A DNA stretch of 64,000 nt from Gongronella butleri (taxonomy: Eukaryota > Mucoromycota > Mucoromycetes > Mucorales > Cunninghamellaceae): assembly GCA_025201375.1 (NCBI GenBank), contig JAIWZP010000042.1, positions 1 through 64,000 on the forward strand, in the 5' to 3' direction. This document shows, piece after piece, positions 1 through 11,392 of this stretch; the stretch's first letter is position 1, and every line of letters begins with the position of its first letter. The notes under the pieces are model-generated. The model searched no databases and had not been told where the DNA came from. It saw only the letters and a list, made by a program, of their open reading frames with translations. The position numbers and the translations under genes are program-made.

Positions 1-71
1 ATAGGCGAGATAAAAAAAGGGATTAGTTTAAAAATAACTTTTGCATCATTTTCATAGCCTTACGACGCAAT

Positions 72-598
72 TTCCAATAAAGTCGGGGTGAGACTCGACG
101 CGTGCCAATGTAGCGTACAAAAAGATCAAGATGAGGTAGCCAATGTTAATAGCGGAGCCCAGCGCAAGCATCCATTTGGACCTATTGTGGCAAATGTACG
201 CCTTGTAGAGCAAAATCGACTGGAGACACGCACCACCGAGATTTACACACACAATGGCCACCCAATAACGCTTGAAAGAGACCATGGAGGGTGAGTGACG
301 AGGTGATTCATGGCGTCAATGCGTGTCTTACCACTTCACAATTGACAGAGAATAAGGGACTGAGTAGGCTTGTCATCACCACAAAGAACGGCAGGCTGAC
401 GTTGAAAAGGACAGCGACGTGCAGCCATTTGCGCGATGCCCACAGCAGACCACATGCTGTGAGGATTTGCCAAGCAATGCATGTCAAAGAAATACTCATG
501 TACACCAATGTATACTGGGATTCCTTGAAGCGAGCGCTCTCGGAGCCAATGCAACGGATGAATTGATCAAATTCACTTGTGTCGGATGTAACAGACAT
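72..598 (-). CDS. multi-pass membrane protein, unknown function (5' part; runs off the left edge)
   Basis: The first exon (598 down to 342) starts at an ATG and encodes a polar N-terminus of about 30 residues, then two hydrophobic segments. A donor GTAAGA and an acceptor ending TTTCAAG at about 282 remove roughly 60 bp in phase 0, joining NCEV to RYWVAIV. Exon 2 (about 281-73) adds two more hydrophobic spans and ends at a GTAAGG donor near 72. The next intron runs off the window, so the 3' end is missing. At least four membrane segments are visible, in a layout like fungal GPCR-like or 7TM orphans, but no motif identifies the family. A TATAAATA box lies 106 bp upstream of the ATG. The coding nature is supported by clean splicing and hydrophobic periodicity; function is not assigned. 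Confidence 0.6.
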
Positions 599-703
599 GG
601 CTTGTAATGAAAAAAAAAAAAAAAAAAGAGAAAGAGAAAGAGAAAGTTCGACAAACTTGAGGAAACAAAGAGAGGCAGATCATCACCGAGGATTTGCTCG
701 TCT

Positions 704-711
704 TATTTATA
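704..711 (-). promoter_or_regulatory. TATA box of the left-edge membrane protein gene
   Basis: TATAAATA reads on the minus strand 106 bp upstream of the ATG at 598. It is the only good TATA match in this upstream region. Inferred from sequence and position only. Confidence 0.45.
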
Positions 712-1328
712 CGCAGGTCGTCCGTTCTCTTTTGATAGGAGCACCGCATTCTCATCAAGGAGAACGGAATGATTGTCTGTTTGGATTCTGCCAACTCTGC
801 TCCTTGAACAAAGAGACTCGTAGTGAGCATTGAAAGCATTTTCATGCGAGGTCGATGAGCGTGATGCGATTTGCAGCTCTTTTTTCTTTTGTTCGACATA
901 AAAGGCAATGGCAAAATTTCGAGGAGCCAAGTTGCCTTCTCAAGCGTGCCGATGGCGCGACCTCATGACGAACAAGAGGCAGAAACAGATAAAAAATGGC
1001 ATGTTTGTGATATTTCTGGTATTTTTATAGATAATGCAGCTTGTTGACGTTTGTTGTAGTGACAAACTGAACCTCTGGAGTGGCCCAGATGCGTGCCGAT
1101 GCGCTGGTTCACGCGCCAGGACGCGCCGGATTCACGCATCCGCTCATCGCATCCCAGCTGTCTCCTTTTTTTTTTCTGCCGATTTTTTTTCTTTTGCCAC
1201 TTTACCCCTCGCCCGCGAGCAGGATCGGCGACGCCATGTACACTTTGAGCATTCTAATACTGCAATATCTGGACGGAGATGGGGAGTACATCCCTTGCTT
1301 TATGCATATTGCGAATCTTTTTATCTTT

Positions 1329-1374
<46 letters not shown>

Positions 1375-1768
1375 CCAGCAGTCAAGGAATCATCGCCTCC
1401 ATCGATTCATAAACGCCCAAATGATGTTCCGTTGCAAGAAGGGAGCAGAAGAAGAGCTTCGTTTTGCGCAAGGAAGCTCCACGAAGCTAGAAAAAGTGAG
1501 TTTAGGCTGTTTGGCGGGCAATTGGCAGGTACAATAGTCGAAAAGCAAGTGGTGACGATAGCATGTTTGGGCCACGGAACGGAGCTAGGCACCATTAGTC
1601 ATGCAAGCGACGCCATTGGATGACAAGCGGCCTGTGGGGTAAAGGCATTTCCTGCTGTGATCGAAAAGGCAAGATCGATTTGTCAGTTTCCCACCTTTTA
1701 TTTTCTTTGTATTCCCCGTTTTTTTCTTTCTTTTTCTCTTTTTCTTTTCACTTTTACCACCCTTTCAC
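712..1768. other. intergenic region between divergent genes
   Basis: No gene is supported here. Open frames at 1034-1623 are translations of pyrimidine tracts, including an uninterrupted 40-base T run at 1333-1372. Short GC-rich blocks with ACGCGCC and ACGCATC words occur at about 1110-1150. The region probably holds the promoters of the minus-strand membrane protein and the plus-strand dehydrogenase. Confidence 0.5.
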
Positions 1769-3633
1769 ATGTTAAAATCTGCTTTGCAGACCACCTACCT
1801 TCGTGCCTGTCTGAATTCTCATCGTCCTGTTCTTGTCAAGTCTTGGAAAATGGCCTCTCAATCATTTGTTTCTGTCGCTGCCCCTCCTCAGGTAAAAAAA
1901 ATTAGCTCGTTTTTTTTTTTGCACGCGACTAGCGGCTCACTTTTTTTTTTTTTTTTCCTTCCAAATTTCCTTGCTGCAGCTCGCTGACCCCAACTTGTTC
2001 CGCCAAGAAGCCTTTGTGAACAACGAATGGGTGAGCAAATCCGAGACCTTTGGCGTCCAAGGTAAAAGAGCATTTGAGACCAATTGAGAGTGGCACGCGT
2101 GCGCGCGCTCTGTCAAAAAAAAAAAAAAGGAAAAATAATAGAAGATGGGCTGATTTTGGGTAAAATAGATCCTGCATCTGGTGCCGAGATTGGCCGTGTG
2201 CCCGAGATGACGGCGGAAGACACGCGTGTGGCGATCGATGCGGCGTCTACCGCGTTCCAATCGTGGTCCAAGACGACGGGCAAGCAGCGCCACGATCTGT
2301 TGAAAAAGTGGTATGACGCGATCATGGCGAACCAGGAGGATTTGGCCAAGATCCTGACGTGGGAGAATGGCAAGACGCTGGCGGAGGCGCGTGGCGAGAT
2401 TGCTTATGGCGCGAGCTTCTACGAGTGGTTTGCCGAGGAGGCCGTGCGCACGTACGGCACGACGATCCCTTCGCCCATGCCTGGCCAGCGCTACGTCACC
2501 ATCAAGCAGCCTGTCGGCCCCGTGGGTATCATTCTGCCCTTCAATTTCCCCAACGCTATGCTGACGCGCAAGGTCGGCGCCGCCCTTGCTGCTGGTTGCA
2601 CAGTCGTCATCAAGCCTGGTCCTGAAGTCCCCTATTCGGCCCTCGCCCTTTGCGAACTTGCCAAGCGCGTCGGCATCCCCGCCGGTGTCGTCAACATCGT
2701 CACCACCCTCGACCACGCCCCCGAAATCGGCAAGGAATTGTGTACAAACCCTGCTATCAAAAAGATCTCCTTCACCGGCTCCGTAAGAATTAAAAAAAAA
2801 AAAAAAGGGGAAAAAACCCCCGGGTGAAAAAAAACGCGAAATCGGCTTACTCAACCTTTTTTTTTTTTTGTTTTTATTTTTGTTGACAGACGGCTGTGGG
2901 CAAGCTTCTTGTGCAACAGAGCGCGGGCACGATGAAGAAGGTGTCGATGGAATTGGGTGGCAACGCGCCATTCATTGTGTTTGACGATGCTGATTTGGAC
3001 GCTGCGGTTGACGGCGCTTTGGCATCCAAGTTCCGTGGCACTGGCCAGACGTGTGTGTGTGCGAACCGCATCTACGTGCAGCGCGGCGTGTACGACGCGT
3101 TTGCCGAGAAGCTTGCGGCCAAGGTGAAGCAATTCAAGGTTGGCCACGGCTTTGACCCCGAGGTCACGCACGGTCCCTTGATCAACGACCGCGCCGTCGC
3201 CAAGGTGCAACGCCACCTGGACGATGCCGTCAGCAAGGGCGGCAAGATCGTCGCCGGTGGCAAGGCGCTCGGTGGCAATTTCTTTGAGCCCACCGTCGTC
3301 ACGGGCATGACCAATGACATGCAAATCGCCACCGAGGAGACCTTTGGCCCCATTGCCGGTCTCTTTGCCTTTGACACTGAGGAGGAGATCATCGAGCGTG
3401 CCAACAACACGCCCTTTGGCCTGGCCGCCTACTTTTTCTCGCGTGACGTTGGCCGTGTCTGGCGCGTCTCGGAGCAATTGGAGGCCGGCATGGTCGGCGC
3501 CAACTCGGGCATCATCTCCAGCTGCTACGCACCATTTGGCGGTGTCAAGGAGAGCGGCCTCGGTCGCGAGGGCTCCCACCTCGGCATCGACGATTACATG
3601 CAAGTCAAGTACATCAACATGGGCGGCATCTAA
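1769..3633 (+). CDS. succinate-semialdehyde dehydrogenase, mitochondrial (4 exons)
   Basis: Exons are 1769-1891, 1980-2061, 2169-2782 and 2890-3633, all GT-AG and in phase, giving 520 residues. It belongs to the aldehyde dehydrogenase superfamily and would oxidise succinic semialdehyde to succinate with NAD(P)+, the last step of the GABA shunt. The GGNAPF/GTGQTC block holds the general base Glu of ELGG (about residue 294) and the catalytic Cys (about 328). The FNFPNAMLTRK and C-terminal FGGVKESGLGREGSHLG motifs are typical of SSADH rather than other ALDHs. The first 40 residues are basic, Ser/Leu-rich and acid-free, like a mitochondrial presequence. An internal Met at about residue 28 (MASQSF) could give a cytosolic form. 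Introns carry long T or A runs. The next gene, a mitochondrial acyltransferase, lies 0.5 kb downstream on the same strand. Confidence 0.93.
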
Positions 3634-4144
3634 GTGCTCTAAAACCATCGCAATGACTTTGTCCCCCCTTTCTCCTTCTCTCTCACTCTGTATGTAATAT
3701 ATCACCCCTCTTGTTTTGGATTTTCGCGTGTAAAAAAATAAAAAATAAAAAGATTTTCTGTGTACTATGATCATGATCTGGGGGGTTTTTTTTTTTTTTT
3801 TTTTTTTTTACTCGCGCGCCGCTTCTTTGGGTCTGTCAATTTTATTCAATTGTTGGCGCAATCGGGGTAAATGCAAGTGCACGTTCGCGCCAATTTCTCG
3901 TCCCGCGGGGTGGGGTCCATGCAAATTGACTTTTTGCATGGCCCCTATGGATCAGGCTGACAAAGGGAAAAAACCATGAGCCAATCAATTCTGTCATTTC
4001 AGACGTTTGCGCTCAAAAAAGCCTAAAAAAAAAGGCCGCATGCAAAGCTTCACTACTTTCTCCGCATTTTCGTTCCTTTTTTCACCTTTTTCTTTTTTCT
4101 TTGCTCTTTTTTTATCCCCCTTTTGTCTCTTTCTCTTATATACC
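3634..4144. other. SSADH 3' region and MCT1 promoter
   Basis: A/T-rich AATAAA-like words near 3737-3750 are candidate polyadenylation signals for the dehydrogenase. A T run follows at 3785-3809. From 4055 the sequence is a strong pyrimidine tract ending in CTTATATACC right before the ATG at 4145, typical of fungal core promoters or 5' leaders. Confidence 0.45.
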
Positions 4145-5735
4145 ATGGCCTTGCCTCGACGCTTAGCGCAACTGAAGCCTCAGGGACGACGCACTTGGAT
4201 GGTAGGAGCACGCGCCGCGGCGGTCACTTGCGACGAAACACGGGGTTGACGTTTTTTTTTTTTTTTTTTTTTTTTGTATGACTAGTCCACAGCAGGGATC
4301 GAGCGTGCACACCGCGCAATTTTGTTTCCAGGTACGAAATAAAAATTGCTTTCTTGCTTTGCGACAGGGAGCGAAAAGGGGCGCGAAAACGAGGCATTGG
4401 GAGGGATTTTAACCCATTTTTTTTCTCAAAATCCAGGCCAAGGATCGCAATACGTGGGCATGGGCAAGGATTTGTACCATTTGTATCCACGATCGGCCAA
4501 ATTGGTGTTTGACGAGGTGGACGAGGCGCTTGGCTATGGTCTCAAGAATTTGATCTTTAGCGGGCACCAGGAAAAACTGAAATTGACAGAAAACGCGCAG
4601 CCTGCGATTTTAACCACGTCGGTGGCCATGCTGCGCGTGCTGGAGCTCGAATTCGGCCTGGACGTCGCAAAGGTGTGCCGATACGCACTCGGCCACTCGC
4701 TAGGCGAGTACACGGCGCTCGTTGCCACCAAATCTTTGGCGCTCACGGACGCTGTGCGCCTCGTCAGGCTGCGTGGTGAGGCCATGACGCGTGCTGTCCA
4801 GGATTTCCATGTCAACACCGCCATGGTTGCGCTCGTCGTGCGCAAGGGTAAGCTGCAGGATCTCGAGGACGCTATGGCAGAAATCAAGGACAGGCTGCCA
4901 AAGGGCGAGGTCGTCGAATTGGCCAACATCAATAGCGTAAAACCACAAAAGTCGACGAAAAAAGCGAGCGATCAATTGACGTCATGATGGCTGATCTCGC
5001 CAACTTTTTTTTTTTTTTTTTTTTACCTAGTCTTTCCAGGTGGTGATCAGTGGCACGAGCAAAGGCGTTGATCAGGCGTCGCGCATCCTGCAGGAGAGGC
5101 AATTGGCAGCACGCGCCGTGGATCTCCCAGTGTCGTAAGTGGATTCATGCAAAATTTGAAGGGCTAGCAACAAATGACGTCATAAAACACGCTTTGACAC
5201 TCATTTCCCCCCTTTTTTAGTGCACCCTTCCATTGCGAATTCATGACAGATGCCGCTCAAGTGATGCAGGAAGCTCTGCAAAAGGTGGAATTCCAAAAGC
5301 CCGTGGTGCAGGTCATTTCCAACGTGACAGCACGTCCGGTAAGCTTCATCAAGCTTTTTTATTTTTTATTTTTAGTGGCCATTGCTCATGCATGGCGCGT
5401 CATTTCATTTTCATAGTACACATCTGCTGAAGAAATCCCTCAGCACCTGGTCCAGCAGGTCACGTCATGCATCCAATGGTCGCGCAGCATCACTTTTTGC
5501 AAAGCACAAGATGTCGATGAATTCATCTGCTTTGGCCCCGGCAAGGTCTTGTCCAACCTCCTCAAGAAAGAATACCCATTGGATCAGATCAAGTAAGAAG
5601 GACAAGCGAGAGAAAAAAAAATGATGAGCTTGTACGTGGCATTGGGGCGCGTTACTCACCGTTTTCCTTTTTTTTTTTTCCAGGTCGATCACTAGCGCCG
5701 ACGACATTTTGCACCATGCCGAGGAATTTTATTAG
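4145..5735 (+). CDS. MCT1: malonyl-CoA:acyl-carrier-protein transacylase, mitochondrial FAS II (7 exons)
   Basis: Exons are 4145-4201, 4286-4331 (46 nt), 4437-4936, 5040-5134, 5221-5338, 5417-5592 and 5684-5735, giving 347 residues. It is a FabD-type acyltransferase that moves malonyl groups from CoA to mitochondrial ACP for type II fatty-acid and lipoate precursor synthesis. Visible marks are the N-terminal FPGQGSQ (about 33-39), the nucleophile elbow GHSLGEYTA with Ser about 122, the catalytic His in APFHCEF, and the C-terminal GPGKVL loop. The FPGQGSQ motif is split by an intron between FPG and QGSQ, which fixes exon 2. The short Arg-rich N-terminus with no acidic residue fits a mitochondrial presequence. 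Free-standing length and single domain argue against a type I synthase fragment. Confidence 0.9.
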
Positions 5736-6521
5736 GCATCTCGTCCCGTCCGCTCCACCCTTTTGTAGTTTTAGTCACACATCATGTAAAATATTGTACC
5801 TTCAATGAAAAAAAAAATAGACCGCGTGTCATCTTTTTGCATCGACATTCACAGGGTCTCAGCCTATTCGTAATCGTAATGCGAGATTCCCTTGCGTCGG
5901 CTGACTGGCCCTGACACGCAAGTGCGTGCGCCCTTCCCATGGTGCTCAGCGGGGGTTTTTTTGGGCCTTTTTTGTTTCCAAAGCAAGAAAAGTCAGGGAT
6001 GACAAGCGGAAAATGCGACGGATCACCAGTTCATGCGTGATCGGGCACAAGTTGCAATCTCGGTCGTGGCGTGTGCAATGGCACAAGAGTGGCAATGCGC
6101 TCCCACGATCACACCAACACGCATTGTTGTACGTAAAACCCTTTTTCCCTGATGGGGACATGGGGGGGGTGCAAAGTGCCTCTAATCGCCCATGTTTGAA
6201 ATAAAAAGGACAATGCCGACAACAGCACGTGGCATTGGGGGTGGAGGGACCAAATTTTGTGCGACACAATTCTTTCCCCAAATATCGCGCTACGCGTCTC
6301 TCTCGCATGTCCTTTTTGGCGTGCATTTTCCTCTTGCATGCTCACCGAGCGCATGAATCAACAGAAAAATTGATGCACGTAACCGGATCACAACAAAAAG
6401 AGAGAGACAAAGATGCATTTATTAAAATTAAGCAATAAATAAAGGAGTGGCCTCGCCGATTTTTGGATCAATCAAGTACGAAAAAGGGGGGCTAATGGTG
6501 AGGGAGACAAGGAGGACACTT
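5736..6521. other. convergent intergenic region
   Basis: This lies between the 3' ends of MCT1 (+) and the two-TM protein gene (-). An A-rich stretch at 5806-5820 is a possible MCT1 polyadenylation region. AATAAA at 6434-6441 reads on the plus strand only. No open frame here shows splice-supported coding structure. Confidence 0.4.
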
Positions 6522-7386
6522 TCAGGCTGCAAAGAGAGCAATCTTTTCGTCGGCAGCATGGCCAAACTCTTGCACCAACTTTTCATCCACAATGATGGGG
6601 CACTCAGTTGTCGGATACAATGGCACGCAAACAAAGTCTTTAGAGTAGCGCTGATCGTAGCGATCATCAAACGTGATTTGCACCTCCTACAAAAAAAAAG
6701 GAAGACGGAAACGTCAATTGGCCGGCAAACAAGCAAAAAAACAGACATTTACGTAGCAAGACTGCATGCCGACCAAAAAGAACCACGAGCAAGTTGGCTG
6801 CAAGCAGTGATACTTGTTGCGCAGCAAGCGATACTCGATGCCTCGCATGCTTTCGGCCTCATTGAGCTGCACACACGCCTCAATCGTCGCCGCTTCAAAC
6901 TAAATCATGCAATGGCATCAAAAACCATGTCGGTCGCCCTAGAAAAATCATGGTTTTGTCTTTCTTTTTTGGTTCTTTTGTTACCTTGTAAAGTCGACGC
7001 TGGTAATAGGCAATGAAGCTGACAGAGAGAATGACCATGACGGCCGGAAGCGTGATCAGGAGCCACAATGGCGCGTCGTGCATGGCGACCAGATAAAAAA
7101 GGCACGCACTGCCCATCCAAAGCAGCCACAGCAGCGACACAAGATAGTGCTGATAGCGAGGCAAAGGCACGTTTTTTATGCCCTGATTGATCTGCTTCAT
7201 GTTTGTACAGAAGTCTTGATATGTCAGCTACACAATTGCGCCAAAAAAAAAAAAAAAAATGAGCAAGCCGATTTGGTGTGTCCTTCGATTTTTTTCCCCA
7301 ACTCTCCTTCATACATATCCTTGCAAATCAAATGTATACTGATCATCAAACTTCTTGGAAATGTATTCGAGGACAATGGTCTTCAT
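6522..7386 (-). CDS. two-TM membrane protein of unknown function (4 exons)
   Basis: On the minus strand, exons 7386-7315, 7227-6985, 6899-6753 and 6686-6522 join in phase 0 at every junction, giving 208 residues. The N-terminal 50 residues are polar and basic. Two hydrophobic segments follow at about residues 52-70 and 76-95, separated by a short MHDAPLW loop, like a hairpin. The remaining 110 residues are soluble, with an acidic, Cys-containing segment (MRGIEYRLLRNKY, QPTCSWFF, ITFDDRYDQRY). The hairpin-plus-soluble-tail plan resembles small ER membrane factors, but I do not recognise the family. It shares a 350 bp divergent promoter with the HMG-box-like gene. The gene model is strong; function is unknown. 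Confidence 0.72.
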
Positions 7387-7738
7387 AGTAATTAGGAAAA
7401 AAAAGGATTGGACGGGGTGTAAAAGAGTGGAGAGGCAAAAGAACGAAGGACTGGGGGACGCACTGAGGCGTAGATGGATCAATTGAACGCAAGAATGTGG
7501 GAATGAAAAAAAGAAATAAAAGAGAAAAAGAGAAAAAAAGTGGACAAGACGTCCTAAAGAATAAAAAATAGGAGAAAGGCGCAACTGCCAAGGGCGCGTT
7601 TGATGAAAAAGGGCAAAAAGGAGCTTCCTGCGAGCCAGGGGCACGCCCAATTCGGCGATTCAAAAACGGGAAAAGCTCCTTGACCTCTGGCTTTTGCCGT
7701 TCCTTTTCGTCGTTTTCAAACGTTTTTTGTTGATCAAA
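7387..7738. other. divergent promoter between the two-TM gene and the HMG-box-like gene
   Basis: A 352 bp interval separates two start codons on opposite strands. It is purine-rich on the plus strand (A/G tracts at 7500-7560) and has no convincing TATA box. Both genes could share control elements here. Confidence 0.4.
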
Positions 7739-8896
7739 ATGTCGAACGAGCCGTCTCGCAAGCCGACGCGTCGCAAGCAACCGTGGGTGCGCGACATGGT
7801 GCTGCGATCGAACTGGAAAACCACGTTTCGCAAAAAGGTATGCTCAAAAGTCGCTCAACTATAATATTTACCCCTTGTTTCTCTCTACTTTTACCGCGGT
7901 CGCGCAGATCGACGACAAGATCGAGAAGCACATGGGACCTGCCCTCAAAAAGATGGCACCCATTGTGACAAAGCACCGCGAAATCCGCACTAAACGGCGT
8001 TTAAGACATATTGATAAGCGCAGTCTGCAAGCTCAAGCGTGCGCGCTGTTCCACAAGGCCAGCATGAATGAGATCAACCCTGAAAAGACATTGAGCAATG
8101 CACAGAGCCGTAAAATCGCGTCGGAGCGCTGGACACACATGTCCGAGGAAGAAAAAACGGTAAAGAAATGCATTTTTGTGTGAAATTGGTGGTCATTGGC
8201 GCACCATACAAGTCGCTAGCGAACCATGGGATCTTTGGTGGCGCAGCTTGAAACGAACAACGCGTCGCTAATCGCGTTTTTTTATTATTATTTCAGCCGT
8301 ACATTAAAAAGGCGCTGAAGAAACAAGGTGGTGTGGAGCGCAAGCTGACGCCCGTGAGCATGCAATACGCGCTTGTGCCACACAGCATGCAAAGCATGCT
8401 CGCACAACTGTCCTCAAGCTACCATGAACATGCGGACCAGACCGAGTCAGGGCCATATCGCATGATGAATCGCAATTATGTGTATTACTTGCGCCCATTT
8501 GCAGGCCTAGGCCTGGAAGGCGATGCGTATCACGACACGGACGACCAGCGGCAGCTGCGCGAGCTCGCCGACCTGGAAAATGACAGCGAGAGCGAAAACG
8601 ACCGCGAATTGGACGAATTGGAAGAAATGAGTGCGTTTTCCGCCGGCGAGGTCAACCGCGTGCGCGCCCACCTCAAACTTCGCGAAGAATTGGCCCGCGT
8701 CAGGGAGCAAGAGGCAGCTGAAAGCGTCGTTGCCGCGCCACCAAGCGCATCACCTGAAATCGAAGAGGAAAATGAAGCAAATGACGACCAACTCAACGAC
8801 AATGGCAACGGCGAGAGTGACTACGACGACGATAGCATGTCTGACCTCGGCAGCACCACGGATGAGAGCGACAACGAGACACCATTATTCCTGTAA
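7739..8896 (+). CDS. HMG-box-like chromatin protein with acidic C-terminus (3 exons)
   Basis: Exons are 7739-7837, 7908-8159 and 8297-8896, all in phase 0, giving 316 residues. The first 50 residues are Lys/Arg-rich. Residues about 70-125 (ACALFHKASMNEI, then SRKIASERWTHMSEEEK, then PYIKKALKK) match the helix pattern of an HMG box, including the W and the EEK-PY junction, although the family is divergent. The C-terminal third is strongly acidic (runs of D/E around DSESENDRELDELEEM and the last 50 residues), as in HMGB tails. A nuclear DNA-bending or chromatin role is inferred. The intron at 8160-8296 falls inside the HMG-like helix pair. Confidence 0.75.
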
Positions 8897-9804
8897 TGCA
8901 CTTTTTAATCATGCATGCCGCCCTTGTTCCGCTACACTATCGCGCACTATTAGTCTTTACAATTCAGTACTGTATACCCCATTTTGCATCTTGACCCAAA
9001 TCATCTCACTTCATTAAAAAAATCGGACTTGATGGCCATGTTTTACAAATTCATCGCCAAACACCAAAACGCAATAAAAAAGCCCCAATCGCGATTTTTT
9101 ATTTGCAAACCACATTACTGTTTTACAACCTCAACATGCACCAAAACGCGAGTCAGTCGCACTATTCACCAACGATGCATAAAAGTTGAGGCTATAATAT
9201 TTTGAGCTAGATTTATTTATAATAAAAACGCCAAAATGCATCAATTTCGACATTGCTGGCATTCTAGTCGTCAGATCACTGTCAAAACTGAGCACGAGTA
9301 TTGTTTCTACACGCTTCATAATAATGCCTCAATGGTTGTCTGAGAGAATTCATTATATTCGTAAGTTTTGGCGGTAAAATGGATGAATCTCGCCAGCCAG
9401 AATATTGAAAGTCCCAATTCGTAATCTGACATGAAGTAGCAATATGGAAAACCCAAGGATTGCGGATGACGCAGTTCGAATGCGACCTAGAACGAAGCCC
9501 GGCGACGTGGTTCTGGCCACTACACAACCATTTATCTTATTTAAAAATACGTTTTCTACAAAAACTCAGCCGATTAGTCCCAAAATTAAACCTTTTGGGC
9601 GACTATTAATGTTCTACTGAAGCTATCCATTATCTGCGTGTTATGAATAAAAGTAAAATTGGTGGATGGATGTCGAGAAACTCGCGATTGAAGTCATTTT
9701 AGTAAATTTTGATTATTATACGCTGGATCGACATCTTTGGTAGATTACAACCCTTTGAAAGCAAACATCTTTGGTAGTACAACCCTTTGAAAGCTGCTCT
9801 TTCT
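8897..9804. other. HMG-like gene 3' region and unannotated AT-rich DNA
   Basis: No gene is supported. A short duplicated block occurs at about 9728-9795: the words CATCTTTGGTAG and ACAACCCTTTGAAAGC appear twice about 35 bp apart. The rest is AT-rich DNA leading into the repeat island. Confidence 0.4.
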
Positions 9805-10340
9805 CTTTCTCGTTTGAATGAGCCCACCCACGGCTAGCTGTGGCCATTAGATGGCGAGATACCATGACTTTCAAAAAAAGCAGATTTTCCAAGAGTCGAG
9901 GAGCTGAAAATGGTGAAAATTAGGCCCTCAGATTGCCACGCTATTAACCACATGGTAGCCACCTCAGATTCACCGATAAAAACCAAGAAAAAATCAAGGG
10001 TCCATTGACTGGTTTCCGCGTAAAATGCAATTTGCTTCCAATTTTCGGTCCAAGGCTAACTCCATGAAAATTGGCCAGAGATCCGCGAAACAAAGACCAG
10101 CAGAAAGAGCATCTTCTGCTGTGTGCGTGGGTATCCGTGATCGGTGAATAATACGTTTTCCGGCAGAGTTGGCATGTTGTGCAAAAAGTATAGTATGACG
10201 CGTCAAAAAGCGCGTCAAGCTTCGAGCTACGCGCTCTTTGCGCTAAATGAAATTGTGCCCCGTGGATGTGACTTTCCAATGGATGCGTCAAAACGCGTGT
10301 CAAGGCGCGTTTTTCTGGTGCAAATCGCATTTAAAATAAA
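9805..10340 (-). repeat. dispersed repeat family R1, left arm (inverted)
   Basis: Read on the minus strand, this segment matches 10850-11345 at clearly recognisable but decayed similarity. Shared landmarks in the same order are an AGCTCGA-GCTTGACGCG block with GACGCGTC, the AACCAGTCAATGGACCC block, an ACCATGTGG block and a terminal CGCCATCTAATGG block. With the right arm it forms an imperfect inverted repeat around about 10600. The most likely explanation is an old DNA transposon with long inverted ends. No transposase frame survives. Confidence 0.6.
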
Positions 10341-10374
10341 ATGTAAAATTACTGATTGCTCATCAACGAGTGAT

Positions 10375-10620
10375 TAGATTACTCTCGTTTTTGACATTCT
10401 TGCCGTTTCGCCATGCAGGCTCCCTTGTGTACAAGTTTGATGCATTTCTGGAGACCTCATTTTTCGATTTTGGTTTTCGAGGCTCGCCACGTCCAAAATT
10501 TGATTCGCGTGCAGCGCGCCACCAAAGGGTTGTGCGCCCTGCAAATTGTGTCCCACCGGGGTTTCTAGCTTGCGCTTTCACGATGCGACGCGTTTCACGG
10601 CTCTGAAGTGTCTTATTGGG
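10375..10620 (+). repeat. repeat family R1, central module
   Basis: This module (landmarks TGTACAAGTTTGATGCATTTCTGG... and GGTTTTCGAGGCTCGC) recurs in reverse orientation at about 57740-57900, where the same landmarks are diverged. It sits between the two inverted arms here. No coding capacity is seen. Confidence 0.55.
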
Positions 10621-10849
10621 CACGCGCAAATGATGCTTTTTACTGAGAATGGATCACTGACTATACTTTTCGTTAGGATCTTGCTCAAATGGTCCAAAGT
10701 TTGGCACAAATGATGGCGAGCACAAGAGCTCCTGCGGTTTCATGTTCGTCTTGGCGGTCAGCTAGATGTGCCGTCGTGCTAAACGCGTGAATTATTCGCA
10801 AAAACAAGCCATATATGTGAATTTGATGCGTCACAACAAGAACAGTTGC

Positions 10850-11345
10850 GCCGGCACGACCACTAGCAAGAGACGTCCCAGGTGCATGAAATTGATTTAA
10901 AAATGGCGCGTCTAGCTCGACGCTTGACGCGGTTTATCAAGCGCCGAAAATTGTCAATGATTTTAAAACGATGTCAAAATGCCAAAAGCCCACTTTTTTC
11001 ATCAGTCACCAACGTCCACGTACGCAGTAGACCACGCTCTATTTGATACAATGACTTTCAAGGCACTGTGGCCAACCTTCGTTGCGCTTGCCCTGGGCGT
11101 GGAAAATCGCAGCTTTCCACGTTTTTTTTTTTTTTTTTTTCACCAAAAGCAGTCAATGGACCCCCGATTTTTATCGCCTTTTTTTTTTCATCCGTACATG
11201 AGGAACTTCCACCATGTGGGTCAATGACGTGGAGATTCGGGAACCTAGATTCATTGACCATGCACCTATCAAAAAGATTATTTAAAATGGTCACTCACGC
11301 GCCATCCAGTGGCTGAATTCCACGTGGGTGAGCTCATTTTTGCTT
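10850..11345 (+). repeat. repeat family R1, right arm
   Basis: This is the inverted partner of 9805-10340 and a direct relative of 57990-58400 plus 58740-58810. Shared landmarks are CTCGACGCTTGACGCGGTTT, CCCACTTTTTTCA, ATGACTTTCAA, CAGTCAATGGACC, CCATGTGG and the end block CGCCATC-AGTGG followed by GAGCTCATTT. Long T runs have been inserted relative to the other copies. Confidence 0.6.
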
Positions 11346-11392
11346 GAGAAAGTCCGAGAATCTCTGACGCGCAGAGCATCCTTGTAAGTTTG

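Noticed and set aside
1034..1623. Overlapping plus-strand open frames upstream of the dehydrogenase
   Set aside because: They are produced by pyrimidine tracts, including a 40-base T run read as poly-Phe, and have no splice partners or motifs.
9728..9795. Short 35 bp direct duplication as a possible target-site duplication
   Set aside because: The copies are adjacent with nothing inserted between them, so this is a local duplication, not a transposon footprint.
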